A stretch of 32,518 nucleotides of DNA from Methanobacteriota archaeon (GCA_026394495.1 JAPKYE010000062.1:1-32518), one strand, 5' to 3'. Shown: positions 24,003 to 32,518, numbered from the stretch's first letter. Program-made: numbers and translations. Notes: generated from the sequence alone by a model not told the origin.

Positions 24003-26105
24003 ATGCAGAAGGGTAATATTTTGAAAGAAAAAAGAAAAACAAAAAGGGATGTAAGCATTATTTTTTTAGTAGTTCTATTCAGTGCCTTTTTCATACTATT
24101 TTCCGGATGTATCAAAATGACCCATTACATGATTTCCATGCAGGATGGAACACGTCTTGCAACTGATGTGTACCTTACGCGAGATCGTTTACCCCATGGT
24201 GTACTCCTCCTCAGAACACCGTATAATAAAAATATGTTGATCCCAATTGGGTTTGCCTCTGTTTTGTTGAAAGACTATCCAATGGTCATCCAAGATATGA
24301 GAGGACGATTTGCCTCGGAGGGAAACGACACGGGTTTTAGAAACGAACAAACCGATGGTCCAGATACACTCAGATGGATTGCGGCACAACGCTGGTCAAA
24401 TGGAAAAATCGCAACCATAGGACCCTCGGCACTTGGTATCCCTCAATATCTCATGGCTGGTGCAAACCCACCATATCTCGCCTGTCAATGCATACAGGTG
24501 GCAACACCCAATCTCTACAAAACAGCGGTTTATCAAGGCGGGGAATTTCGTAAAGAACTAGTAGAAAACTGGTTACAAAGCCAAGGCAGCATGTATCTAT
24601 TACCAGAGTTATTCACCCATGAAAACTACTCACTAGAATTTTGGACAAATGTGTCACTAGATGATAACTGGCCTGATGTGAATGTTCCTGCGATGCATGT
24701 CGGCGGATGGTACGACTGTTTCCAACAAGGAATCACCGATGGATTCAACGGTTATCAACATCTTGGTGGTGATGGCGCCCGCGGAAAATCAAAACTCATA
24801 ATCGGACCATGGACACATCTAGGTCTAGGGAGTAACACACAGGGGCAATTAACGTATCCTGAAAACGCAAACGATAACTTCACTCTTCAGATGTTTTTTG
24901 AGATGGCAGAACAATACACGATGAACGGGCCTGATATATTCAGCAGACGGCCAAATGTCACGTATTATGTGCTTGGTGATACAAGCATCATTGATGCACC
25001 TGGGAACGAATGGCGAACGGCTGATGATTGGCCTGTCCCAGCGCAACAGATCTCCTGGTATTTCCAGGGTGATGACCTGATGAATACCACGATTCCTCAA
25101 GACAATATGCCTCGTTCTTACCTCTACAACCCAACAAATCCCGTACCAACTGTAGGCGGTCAGAATTTAAATATCCCGGCAGGACCTTATGACCAAACAA
25201 CTGTTGAAACACGAGACGATGTCCTGGTTTTTACCAGTCCCATTCTTTTAGAACCATATGAGGCGACTGGCCCAGTACAAGCCCATCTTTTTGTTTCCTC
25301 AGATCGGCCTGATACAGATTTTACTGTGAAACTCTCCGATGTGTACCCTGATGGTCGATCAATGCTCATCACCGATGGTGTTCTTCGGATGCGTAATAGA
25401 AATGGGACTGATCACTGGGAACTCATGGAACCAGACACAATCTACGAGGTAGACGTTGATCTTTGGAGTACTTCATATATCTGGAATACTGGTCATCAGA
25501 TTCGCGTCACCGTATCTTCATCTAATTATCCTCGGTTTCTTCCCAACCCAAACACCGGTGATGCGATGAACACAAACATAACATATGCGATCGCAAACAA
25601 TACCCTTTATCTTGATACCATGCATCCATCCTGCCTTATTCTCCCGTGGGTAGAACCAAAGACACCAAGTTCCCCACCGTTAAAACCAGGGAAACCATCT
25701 GGTCCAATTAATGGAAAAACAGGTATTGTTCTTGAATATACGGCAAACGCTACAGATCTTGATGGGAACTCTGTGTATCTTCTGTTTAACTTTAGTGATG
25801 GAACAAGCAGTGGATGGCTTGGACCCTACGCATCAAGTGAATCAATTACGGTTTCCCACACATGGAAAAAATCAGGGACATACAATGTACTGGTAAAAGC
25901 AAAAGATAACAACGGATCACAACGTGTGGAATGGTCTGATCCACTGGCTGTAAAAATAACCGGGAAAAGCGGATTGTCTCCTTTTAGAAACGATAACGTT
26001 TTCCATGATCGTTTGCTAAGAAACCTTGCATCGTTAGAACCGCTTTCTGAACAACAAACCCGTGTTGATTTTCCCTCGTTTCTTCTTCATGGATCCAGTG
26101 AGTAA
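24003..26105 (+). CDS. S15/CocE-type alpha/beta hydrolase lipoprotein with PKD domain
   Basis: The 700-residue exported protein has a lipobox (ILFSGC, Cys36), an S15 X-Pro dipeptidyl-peptidase/cocaine-esterase-type hydrolase domain, a C-terminal jelly-roll (about 370-560) and a PKD-like domain (about 575-668; ANATDLDGNSVYLLFNFSDG then SHTWKKSGTYNVLVKAKDNN). The catalytic triad reads Ser142 (IGPSALGIPQ), Asp238 (VGGWYDCFQQG) and His272 (GPWTHLG). The usual Tyr after the Ser is Ala here. Substrate may be a peptide or ester; the family covers both. PKD is unusual in this family and suggests binding to a surface polymer. The 3' end overlaps the convergent permease gene by 72 bp. A GGGGAG lies directly before the ATG. 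Confidence 0.92.
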   Translation: MQKGNILKEKRKTKRDVSIIFLVVLFSAFFILFSGCIKMTHYMISMQDGTRLATDVYLTRDRLPHGVLLLRTPYNKNMLIPIGFASVLLKDYPMVIQDMRGRFASEGNDTGFRNEQTDGPDTLRWIAAQRWSNGKIATIGPSALGIPQYLMAGANPPYLACQCIQVATPNLYKTAVYQGGEFRKELVENWLQSQGSMYLLPELFTHENYSLEFWTNVSLDDNWPDVNVPAMHVGGWYDCFQQGITDGFNGYQHLGGDGARGKSKLIIGPWTHLGLGSNTQGQLTYPENANDNFTLQMFFEMAEQYTMNGPDIFSRRPNVTYYVLGDTSIIDAPGNEWRTADDWPVPAQQISWYFQGDDLMNTTIPQDNMPRSYLYNPTNPVPTVGGQNLNIPAGPYDQTTVETRDDVLVFTSPILLEPYEATGPVQAHLFVSSDRPDTDFTVKLSDVYPDGRSMLITDGVLRMRNRNGTDHWELMEPDTIYEVDVDLWSTSYIWNTGHQIRVTVSSSNYPRFLPNPNTGDAMNTNITYAIANNTLYLDTMHPSCLILPWVEPKTPSSPPLKPGKPSGPINGKTGIVLEYTANATDLDGNSVYLLFNFSDGTSSGWLGPYASSESITVSHTWKKSGTYNVLVKAKDNNGSQRVEWSDPLAVKITGKSGLSPFRNDNVFHDRLLRNLASLEPLSEQQTRVDFPSFLLHGSSE

Positions 26106-27326
26106 TCTATCTGTTTTGAACACCCAAACAACGATGCTGATGGTCACTACCGCAAAGATGGTAACGTAAATGATTCCTCCGACGACAAGAGTGTAATCAT
26201 CAAAGAGTAATGAACGTGCTGCCATCATCGGATGCGAAAACGGTATCGCAAAGACTAGTGTTTTAAGCGCAATGGGGAGGGTATCAAAATCAGTGAACAT
26301 CGTCAGAAACATAGGGATCATCGCAAGCATAGTGATTGGGATTGTAAGGGTCTGAGCGCTTTTGTAATTTTTTGCATAGGTCCCAAGAAGCATGCACAAT
26401 GCAAGACCAGCGATGAGTGTCACAAAAAGAGAAATGCCGATTAACAGGAATTTTGTTGAATTAAGAACAAGACCATACGATGCAAGATTTATCCCTCCAG
26501 ACATCTGGAATCCTTGGAGATAATAGCCCATACCAATCATATAAATGACTGCAAGAAGAAGACCGATGACTGCGGCAGCAACAATTTTTCCGGTGACAAT
26601 ACTTGTGCGTTTTACGGGTAGCGTCAGTAATGTTTCAAGGGTTTTGTTTTCTTTTTCCAGTGCCATCGATGTAATCACAATGCTGCCGGACATGATGATG
26701 ATCATCATCATGATAATGGGGATGAACATAGACTGAGACGACAGCATACTCATGATGATGTTTGGGGAAAGACCTGTGAACTCTCGACTTTTAAAATACG
26801 TAGTTTCAACTCGTTGTGTCGGTGAAAGAACAATGGTTGCGTTGACCGATGAATTATTTTGAATCAGTTCCCGTGATATATTTGTGTTAACCTTTGCGAT
26901 TATTGCTTCAACAACACTCGAAGAAATCGTATCAAGAAGCCCGGCTCCTTTCATGATCCAGTATACTTCAATTGACCCCGGATGATTATTAGTTATCTGT
27001 TCCGTAAAATTCTTTGGAATAACGATGAGTGCAACACCGTCTCTTTGTTGAACGGCATCTAGCCCAGCTTGTTTATCAGATAAAGATGAGGAGTTAAACA
27101 CGACATTTGCATATGAATGAAGAGTAGTATTAGCAATCATAGAAAACGTGCTGTTATCTTCGTTTATTACTCCTATCACTGGTGATTCTAAGGCTTGTTC
27201 TTGTATCCCTTGTATGCTGTTTCCCATGGAACCAAAGATAAGTGCCATGATGATAATCGGCAGAAACGTTGCTGGTGTAAGTAGTTCTTTTATTTCTTTT
27301 CTGATGATATTTCCTAGAGCGCTCAT
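26034..27326 (-). CDS. ABC-2 type permease, NatB-like
   Basis: The 430-residue permease has an N-terminal helix (about 18-36), a large outside domain (about 40-195, with GVINEDNSTFSMIA and VALIVIPKNFTEQI), then five or six helices (about 200-400) and a basic tail. This is the NatB/ABC2_membrane_3 layout, used to export small molecules, peptides or ions. Its ATPase partner overlaps upstream by 4 bp (27323-27326). The last 24 codons overlap the convergent hydrolase gene by 72 bp, an unusually long overlap; the tail KKKRGKINTGLLFRKRF is basic and could be a recent extension. Confidence 0.92.
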   Translation of the reverse strand: MSALGNIIRKEIKELLTPATFLPIIIMALIFGSMGNSIQGIQEQALESPVIGVINEDNSTFSMIANTTLHSYANVVFNSSSLSDKQAGLDAVQQRDGVALIVIPKNFTEQITNNHPGSIEVYWIMKGAGLLDTISSSVVEAIIAKVNTNISRELIQNNSSVNATIVLSPTQRVETTYFKSREFTGLSPNIIMSMLSSQSMFIPIIMMMIIIMSGSIVITSMALEKENKTLETLLTLPVKRTSIVTGKIVAAAVIGLLLAVIYMIGMGYYLQGFQMSGGINLASYGLVLNSTKFLLIGISLFVTLIAGLALCMLLGTYAKNYKSAQTLTIPITMLAMIPMFLTMFTDFDTLPIALKTLVFAIPFSHPMMAARSLLFDDYTLVVGGIIYVTIFAVVTISIVVWVFKTDRLLTGSMKKKRGKINTGLLFRKRF

Positions 27327-28036
27327 TGGACCACCTGTGTGAAAACTTCTTCAATATTTTGCGCATGATACTTCTTCATCAGATCAACAGGTTTTCCCTC
27401 TTCGACGATTCTACCATTTGCAATCAATGCGATACGATCACAGAGGAATTCAACCTCGAGCATGTTATGAGATGAAAGAAGAATCGTTGTTCCTTTTTGA
27501 GAAAATGTTTTAATTATTTTTCTTATTTCTTGAGCATTCAACACATCAAGCCCAGATGTTGGCTCATCAAGAATAGCAAGCTTTGGATCAATCATGAGTG
27601 CACGTCCGATGAGAAGACGCCGCATCATTCCTTTGCTGTATGTGTCCACACGATCGTTGATGCGTTCGCCAAGATTCGTGATTTCCACTCCTTTTGTGAC
27701 GATACTTTTATTCTGCTTTGGATCAAAAAAATTTGCGATGAACTGCAGATATTTTTTCCCAGTGAGGTTTTTATATGCACCCGCATCCTCTGGAAGATAA
27801 CTGATTAGTTTTCTGATTTCTTCGGGGTGTTTACCGAGATCATGACCAGCAATATTAATTGAACCTGAGGTGATCTGAAGAAGCGTGGAAATAATTCGTA
27901 AAACGGTTGTTTTTCCTGCGCCATTCGGGCCGATAAGACCAAAGATTTCTCCTTCATTCACCGTAAACGATATTCCTTTTACAGCTTCGATGGACCCATA
28001 ACTTTTCACGAGATTGTCGACTACTATAGTTGCCAT
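27323..28036 (-). CDS. ABC transporter ATPase, NatA-like
   Basis: The 237-residue protein has Walker A GPNGAGKTTVLR, Q loop YLPEDAGAYKNLTGKKYLQF, signature TYSKGMMRRLLIGRALM, Walker B LAILDEPTSGLD and H loop LLSSHNMLEVEFL. The SKGM-type signature is typical of exporters of the NatA/CcmA subgroup. The start ATG at 28036 follows GAGGGAGAGC; a TTG at 28048 in the same frame overlaps that ribosome site and was rejected. It is the first gene of a two-gene operon with the permease and is divergent from the MFS transporter gene (187 bp apart). Confidence 0.95.
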   Translation of the reverse strand: MATIVVDNLVKSYGSIEAVKGISFTVNEGEIFGLIGPNGAGKTTVLRIISTLLQITSGSINIAGHDLGKHPEEIRKLISYLPEDAGAYKNLTGKKYLQFIANFFDPKQNKSIVTKGVEITNLGERINDRVDTYSKGMMRRLLIGRALMIDPKLAILDEPTSGLDVLNAQEIRKIIKTFSQKGTTILLSSHNMLEVEFLCDRIALIANGRIVEEGKPVDLMKKYHAQNIEEVFTQVVQ

Positions 28037-28223
28037 GCTCTCCCTCAATATTCTTTGTTATGAAATAGCTAATAGGTTTTAAGTTTATTCATTAAATACG
28101 CAGCATTGCACAAAGGTTTTTGGTATATACAACAATTCATCTGCAACTGAAATAATATAAAAGGAAAAAAACATTTGAGAACGCACGAGGCAATAAAAAA
28201 AAATCTAAGGGGCAGTATTGATT

Positions 28224-29408
28224 ATGGATAAAACATCGTTTTTACGAGGACTGACACGAAACATCATCATCCTTGGGTTCGTCAGCCTTTTTACGGATCT
28301 GAGCAGCCAGATGGTGTTTCCTCTGATACCGTTGTATTTGATTTCCCTTGGTGCTGGCGCGTGGGTTGTAGGACTTGTGGAAGGCGCAGCCGAGACCACC
28401 GCATCACTACTAAAAGTGTTTTCCGGGTACTGGTCTGATAAAATCAACCGACGGAAACCTTTTGTATTCGCAGGATACAGTTTATCCACAATCACAAAAC
28501 CGTTGTTTGCGTTAACCAATTCATGGCCGTTTATCCTGCTCGTACGTGTTATGGAACGTGTGGGAAAAGGAATCCGCGAGGCGCCACGCGACGCGATTGT
28601 TGCAGAATCCGCTGATGAATCAGTACGAGGAAAAGCCTTTGGATTTCAACGAGCCATGGATGGCCTAGGCTCAATAATTGGTGCAGTTCTTGCATTTATC
28701 CTGTTGCCGATATTGCTCTATAAAAACATATTTCTGGTGGCATTTCTCCCGGGAATCATCGCGGTTCTCTGCATTCTGTTGATAAAAGAACAAAAGAAAT
28801 CAAACATATCAACAAAAAAGACTACCACCTCATTTAAAATGAGTATGAAGCAGTTGCCCAGAAACCTAAAATTGTTTATTGTTGCATCAACAATCTTTGC
28901 TTTAGGGAACTTTGGGTATGCGTTTCTCTTGCTTAAAGCAAAAAACATTGGGCTGAGTGATGAAAGAACAATTTTACTATATGTGTTATTTTATACGATT
29001 TATACGATATGTACAATTCCTGCAGGCGTAATCTCCGATAAAATTGGGAGAAAACCTGTCCTTATCACAGGATATATACTGTTTGCTGCACTTTCTGTTG
29101 GTCTTTTATTTGTCTCTCAATTAAACACCCTGGTCATCATTTTTATTATCTACGGGGTGTTCTTTGCGATGATTGATGGGGTGGAACGCGCGTTTGTTGT
29201 TGATCTTGCACCAACGAACTTAAAAGGGACTGCGCTTGGAACGTTTCATACCGTAACCGGTCTTATCGCTCTTCCGGGTGGTCTTCTTTTAGGTGTACTG
29301 TGGGATACGTTCTCACCAAATACAACGTTTCTTTTTGCATTCATACTCACGGCATGTTCACTTCCATTACTTGCAGTAATTAAACAGAAAAAAATTGAAA
29401 CACCTTGA
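28224..29408 (+). CDS. MFS transporter
   Basis: The 394-residue protein has about 12 membrane helices. The first helix carries LFTDLSSQMVFPLIPLYL, and the loop after helix 2 has FSGYWSDKINRRKPFVFAGY, the MFS signature (G-x-x-x-D-x-x-x-R-R/K). A similar pattern recurs in the second half (GVISDKIGRKPVLITGYI). Together with VMERVGKGIREAPRDAIVAE, this matches the drug/sugar-type efflux subgroup found in bacteria and archaea. The substrate is unknown. The ATG at 28224 follows AAGGGGC. The upstream region has a TATA-like GGTATATAC at about 28122-28130. Confidence 0.93.
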   Translation: MDKTSFLRGLTRNIIILGFVSLFTDLSSQMVFPLIPLYLISLGAGAWVVGLVEGAAETTASLLKVFSGYWSDKINRRKPFVFAGYSLSTITKPLFALTNSWPFILLVRVMERVGKGIREAPRDAIVAESADESVRGKAFGFQRAMDGLGSIIGAVLAFILLPILLYKNIFLVAFLPGIIAVLCILLIKEQKKSNISTKKTTTSFKMSMKQLPRNLKLFIVASTIFALGNFGYAFLLLKAKNIGLSDERTILLYVLFYTIYTICTIPAGVISDKIGRKPVLITGYILFAALSVGLLFVSQLNTLVIIFIIYGVFFAMIDGVERAFVVDLAPTNLKGTALGTFHTVTGLIALPGGLLLGVLWDTFSPNTTFLFAFILTACSLPLLAVIKQKKIETP

Positions 29409-29481
29409 AAAGCGATCTCAAAGAATACATTACAGAAAAGCCAAAGCATTCAAATTTTTTAAAACATGCACTGCTATCTCT

Positions 29482-29949
29482 TTAAAAAATCTTTGGGATA
29501 AGCCGCCAGGAAACTTTTTTCATGTACTCTTTGTATGCATCCCCAAACTGACGTGTTAGTAGTTTTTCTTCATCGATAACACTCCAAATCATGATCGGGA
29601 CCGCAATCGTTGCAATGAGAAGTGCGGCAAGTGAATAAAAGAAGAATGCTAGTCCATATCCAACTATGAGTAACGATGTGTAATGAGGATGCCTGATGTA
29701 TCGAAAGATGCCGCCTGTCACAAGCTGACCACGAAATGTTCTATGCCAGAAAAGTTCCCATTTAAAATACACAAAAGTACCACAAAGAAAAATAATCATC
29801 CCCAAAACAACTGAAAAAATGAGTGGTATCGGAATCATCCACACATGATAAAACGCAGTGAGAGGACCAACAAGAATCATAAAGAGAAGTGGGGCGTAAT
29901 GAACAATGAACAATGCACGAAGTTCTTTTGGGGGCCGATAGTGAAACAT
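29482..29949 (-). CDS. Isoprenylcysteine carboxyl methyltransferase-like membrane protein
   Basis: The 155-residue protein has about four membrane helices and the C-terminal family core GGIFRYIRHPHYTSLLIVGY, then DEEKLLTRQFGDAYKEYMKK ending in RLIPKI. This is the ICMT/PEMT-type fold, in which the RHP and the EE...F...Y residues bind S-adenosylmethionine. In archaea the substrate is unknown, possibly a lipid or small amine. The length is typical. It starts 11 nt after the KaiC-like gene on the same strand, so the two are probably cotranscribed, though no functional link is obvious. Confidence 0.9.
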   Translation of the reverse strand: MFHYRPPKELRALFIVHYAPLLFMILVGPLTAFYHVWMIPIPLIFSVVLGMIIFLCGTFVYFKWELFWHRTFRGQLVTGGIFRYIRHPHYTSLLIVGYGLAFFFYSLAALLIATIAVPIMIWSVIDEEKLLTRQFGDAYKEYMKKVSWRLIPKIF

Positions 29950-29960
29950 ACAGAACTTGA

Positions 29961-30728
29961 TTATGAGAAGGTAATGCCGCCTTTGCTGATTTTTATGTCT
30001 TGGGGTCGTAACGTGTGTTTTGTGGATCGCATTTTCATAACAGAGAGTTTCCGCCGATCCATCGTTGGATCTACGCTAAGAGTGATAACGCCGTCTGCAA
30101 GAAACTCAGAGATGCCATCACGAGAGAGAAACTGGGAACCAAAAGGAAGTTCCGATGTAATAACCGAGGTTGCCTGCGAGGTCTCCAATGCATTGACGAT
30201 GTAATGAAGGTGAAGCCTGCGAACCGGGAAGTTTTCATCAGTTGAGAAATCCTCAGGAGTGATAATGTTGATGTCGTTTGTTTTTACTTCAGGGTTTTTT
30301 ATGTATATAGGCATCTCAGAAAGTGGAGTGATGGAGTCAAGGACGATACGATCGTATCGCTCTGAGAGGATTTCATTGGTCATGGTTTCGTAAATAAGTT
30401 TTTTGTTGATGTTGAGGAATAGGAATTTTATCTGTGCTTTTTCGATGAAGGGTTGGAAATCAAAGCCGAGTTCCCGGGCCTGGGAAAGGAGTCCTTCTAC
30501 TTTTTTATCTAATGTGAGAAACAGGCATTTTTCTCCATTTTTTGCGCCTTCGTAGAGAAAATGGTAGCAGACAATGGTTTTTCCGCCGCCTGGTGGTCCT
30601 GAGACAAGTGTGATTGTGTTTTTTGGCAGTCCGCCGCCGAGCAGATCGTCTAGACCCGTGATTCCTGTTTTAACGCGCTGTATTGTGCTGCTTTCGTTTG
30701 CGTTAATGCTTTTTGTTAGAGGTAACAT
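29961..30728 (-). CDS. KaiC-like single-domain ATPase lacking the catalytic Glu pair
   Basis: The 255-residue RecA/KaiC-type protein has the N-terminal TGITGLDDLLGGGLPKNTIT box, Walker A SGPPGGGKTIVCYHF and Walker B DRIVLDSITPL. At the position of the catalytic Glu pair that usually follows the third strand (consensus SLEEP), it reads FLTLDKKVEGLL, so the activating glutamates are absent. It probably binds ATP as a signalling or scaffold ATPase and hydrolyses it poorly. The C-terminal domain ends KISKGGITF as in relatives. It faces a second KaiC-like gene, with a 75-residue ORF between them. Confidence 0.93.
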   Translation of the reverse strand: MLPLTKSINANESSTIQRVKTGITGLDDLLGGGLPKNTITLVSGPPGGGKTIVCYHFLYEGAKNGEKCLFLTLDKKVEGLLSQARELGFDFQPFIEKAQIKFLFLNINKKLIYETMTNEILSERYDRIVLDSITPLSEMPIYIKNPEVKTNDINIITPEDFSTDENFPVRRLHLHYIVNALETSQATSVITSELPFGSQFLSRDGISEFLADGVITLSVDPTMDRRKLSVMKMRSTKHTLRPQDIKISKGGITFS

Positions 30729-30907
30729 ATAAAATGGGAACGATTAGCATATATATTTATGTTGTTCTTTTAAGGTAAAACGGTTTTCATTTTTTGTGGC
30801 AGCTAAAACCATGGTTTTTGTTGTCACTATTATACTTTTCTACAAATATTTATATATTAATAAATATAAATATATTATTGTAAATAAAAAAAAGGCGATG
30901 ATAACAC

Positions 30908-31135
30908 ATGACCAACAAAACCATGAAACTATGGCTTTGGATCTACAACAACAAACTCATGAAAGCAGTCGCCTGCCCCGAAGAAGGAACACTCACCATC
31001 TACGACGACGAAGACCACGTACTCATCCGCAGAACAGGCCTCACCATCGGCCAAATCAAAACCATTGAAATCGCATTCACCACAAACGGCGCAAAACGCA
31101 TAGACGGACACAGAGAACCATTCACCTATCTCTAA
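30908..31135 (+). CDS. Small conserved-looking protein, 75 aa, unknown function
   Basis: The 75-residue frame starts at ATG 30908 (alternative ATG 30923, MKLWLWIYNN). It encodes a compact beta-rich protein (KLWLWIYNNKLMKAVACPEE, then GTLTIYDDEDHVLIRRTG) with a helical segment (LTIGQIKTIEIAFTT) and no signal or membrane helix. Upstream the DNA is very AT-rich (30840-30880), with TATA-like TTATATATT about 50 nt before the start. Codon use is C-rich at third positions (ATC, CTC, TAC, ACC) like the neighbouring KaiC-like gene at 31174, which supports it being coding. The antisense frame 30929-31153 looks less natural. It lies between two KaiC-like genes on the opposite strand; no homolog is recognised. 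Confidence 0.65.
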   Translation: MTNKTMKLWLWIYNNKLMKAVACPEEGTLTIYDDEDHVLIRRTGLTIGQIKTIEIAFTTNGAKRIDGHREPFTYL

Positions 31136-31173
31136 AACAAAACCCAACAACAACTATTTTTTAAAAAAACAAA

Positions 31174-31953
31174 TTATTTCCCTAAAAACACCCGACGATC
31201 AGGATAAATCGTAATACCTTTCTCCGTAATCTCCATCATCACCATCTTCTTCTGATGATGAGAATACCGCATCTTCACAATCTCCATAGCATTCTCCCGG
31301 ATATCACCACGCTGAATATTATAAAGCACAATAATCCCATCAGCCAAAAACTCCTCAATACCCGTATCACTATACTTCGTTGGAATCTGCTCAGTCTCAC
31401 TAATCAAAAACGATGTCGCACCAGTCTCCTCAAAAAAACTAAACAACTGCTGCAGATACACACGATAATTCTTCTCCTTACTAAGCGATGCCGCAATAAT
31501 CGCAGTCAACGAATCAACTGCAATCACATCAGGATTAAAATCCCTAGGAATCACTAGTGGCTTAATCTTATACGATAGCTCAGTCGCAGAATCCGAACCA
31601 CCAAGCGACCCAAACTTCATACGTAAAATATCAAGCGGATTAATCTTCTGTATCAAAAAATTACCAGAATCCTTATACTTCTTAATGTTCCATCCGAAAT
31701 TCTGCATACTTTTCTCAATACGATCAATCGGCTCCTCACAACTCACATACATACATTTTTTACCCTGAGAAACAAGATTATAACAAATCTGCCGACAAAA
31801 CGTACTTTTCCCAGTCCCAGCACCACCAGCAAGAAGCACTGCATTGCCCTTTGGGATTCCACCCTCAGAAAACAATTCATCAAGTCCACTAATACCAGTT
31901 TTCAGGAAATCCTCTTTCTTCTTTTCTACGCGCTTTTCTTCAGTTGGGCTCAT
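31174..31953 (-). CDS. KaiC-like single-domain ATPase with intact catalytic Glu pair
   Basis: The 259-residue protein has a charged N-terminus, the KTGISGLDELFSEGGIPKGN box, Walker A AGGAGTGKSTFCRQI, a canonical catalytic Glu pair (MYVSCEEPIDRIEKS), Walker B DVIAVDSLTAIIA and a closing ITEKGITIYPD strand. It keeps the residues that the first KaiC-like protein at 29961 lacks. Single-domain KaiC-like proteins are common in archaea, where they are linked to signalling, motility or chromosome functions. The pair may form a mixed assembly. The ATG at 31953 is preceded at a distance by minus-strand AAAGGTTTTTTATC (about 32069-32082) as a possible promoter. Confidence 0.93.
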   Translation of the reverse strand: MSPTEEKRVEKKKEDFLKTGISGLDELFSEGGIPKGNAVLLAGGAGTGKSTFCRQICYNLVSQGKKCMYVSCEEPIDRIEKSMQNFGWNIKKYKDSGNFLIQKINPLDILRMKFGSLGGSDSATELSYKIKPLVIPRDFNPDVIAVDSLTAIIAASLSKEKNYRVYLQQLFSFFEETGATSFLISETEQIPTKYSDTGIEEFLADGIIVLYNIQRGDIRENAMEIVKMRYSHHQKKMVMMEITEKGITIYPDRRVFLGK

Positions 31954-32127
31954 AAACCTATCGCTCGAAACAACATCATTTTTTTCTTCTCATCTACAAA
32001 GGTTTTTAGACACGAAATTACACCATGCCTAATTCCTTCGCATGCTCTGCAAGTATATTACCTCACTGATAAAAAACCTTTTTACAGAACCACCATCGAC
32101 ACACTCTGTCTTATTACACCAATCGAT

Positions 32128-32518
32128 CTAGATAACCCACCCGGGACCAATCTGGGCAGATATATACAATTTCTTCACCACCAATCCAAAGGTTTTCCCA
32201 GGATAAGGATTTAATTGAACGTAATTTGTTCCCTTAATAACAGTCCCAGCACCGCCAAGAATCGTAGATAGCGAATCATTCCATGCATTCACATAATTTG
32301 TATAGAATTGAATGCTATGTATGCCACTAAGATACGTCTGAGTATCAGATCCTGAATAACTGGTACGAATCATGCATTTTCCCATACCACTTGTTGAGTC
32401 TTTCTCAGGAACACCAATAAACACAGGAAGATTATACGTCACAGTCACTGTCAACGTCTCGTTGGTTATCGATATCGAAGGATCCGCACTCATAACAGAT
32501 TCCCCATCAGGTTGATCA
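32128..32518 (-). CDS. Secreted, probably pilin-like protein, C-terminal part (5' end outside window)
   Basis: The frame is open to the right edge of the window, so only about the last 129 residues are visible; the ATG at 32493 is internal. The region is beta-rich (ISITNETLTVTVTYNLPVFI; KCMIRTSYSGSDTQTYL) and includes a Trp-containing helix (FYTNYVNAWNDSLSTILGG), then a strand pair (TNYVQLNPYPG) and an IGPGWVI end. The pattern resembles C-terminal domains of archaeal proteins with a type-IV-pilin N-terminus, whose hydrophobic N-terminal helix would lie outside the window. This is inference from layout. The promoter-side sequence is not in the window. Confidence 0.75.
   Translation of the reverse strand, partial: DQPDGESVMSADPSISITNETLTVTVTYNLPVFIGVPEKDSTSGMGKCMIRTSYSGSDTQTYLSGIHSIQFYTNYVNAWNDSLSTILGGAGTVIKGTNYVQLNPYPGKTFGLVVKKLYISAQIGPGWVI

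Noticed and set aside
30929-31153. Antisense 74-residue frame opposite the small gene at 30908.
   Set aside because: It is a mirror of the plus-strand gene, whose codon use fits its neighbours and which has a plausible AT-rich promoter.
1-32518. CRISPR array, rRNA gene, integrase with attachment sites, or complete insertion sequence.
   Set aside because: No regularly spaced long direct repeats, no rRNA signature, no recombinase domain, and only one truncated transposase relic were found.

Overview
The window is archaeal. It carries an archaeal-type FtsY next to the prefoldin alpha subunit, a replication factor C large subunit ending in a PCNA-binding motif, an archaeal UMP kinase, a geranylgeranyl-reductase-like flavoprotein, KaiC-like ATPases, and tRNA genes without an encoded CCA end, one of them with an intron. 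The AT-leaning composition, the many secreted proteins anchored by one C-terminal helix with a Lys/Arg tail, and the Asp-rich calcium-type repeats suggest a euryarchaeon of the Thermoplasmatota type. That placement is inference; no rRNA or other strong phylogenetic marker is present.

Region 1 (1-4330) holds the 3' end of a secreted protein, then a tight three-gene run: two type-I membrane proteins and a multi-TM protein with a coiled coil and a PAS domain. A relic of an IS5-type transposase follows. Region 2 (4448-9642) has tRNA-Val, a large multi-domain surface protein, an MscS channel, a flavoprotein and an intron-bearing tRNA-Gln. Region 3 (9662-16053) is mostly housekeeping: metallophosphoesterase, pfdA-ftsY, UMP kinase, a SecB-like conserved protein, a membrane protein, RFC large subunit and tRNA-Ser.

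Region 4 (16079-23956) is the most interesting part. It holds a MacB/LolCDE-like ABC operon (ATPase, surface protein, permease, lipoprotein), a protein built from a duplicated ~90-residue unit with a small acidic ORF at its end, an HtrA-type membrane protease, a frameshifted Spy/CpxP-like exported protein, and a winged-helix regulator with a four-helix membrane protein. Three of these promoters (ABC operon, htrA, Spy-like gene) carry the same tandem TTCCCAA boxes, spaced about 11 bp apart and starting 6 nt from the TATA-like element each time. I read this as an undescribed envelope-stress regulon; the regulator is probably encoded inside the cluster.

Region 5 (24003-32518) has a lipoprotein S15-type hydrolase with a C-terminal PKD domain, a NatA/NatB-like ABC exporter, an MFS transporter, an isoprenylcysteine-methyltransferase-like protein, two single-domain KaiC-like ATPases flanking a 75-residue unknown, and the 3' end of a probable pilin-like secreted protein. 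All calls come from reading the sequence; no database search was run.
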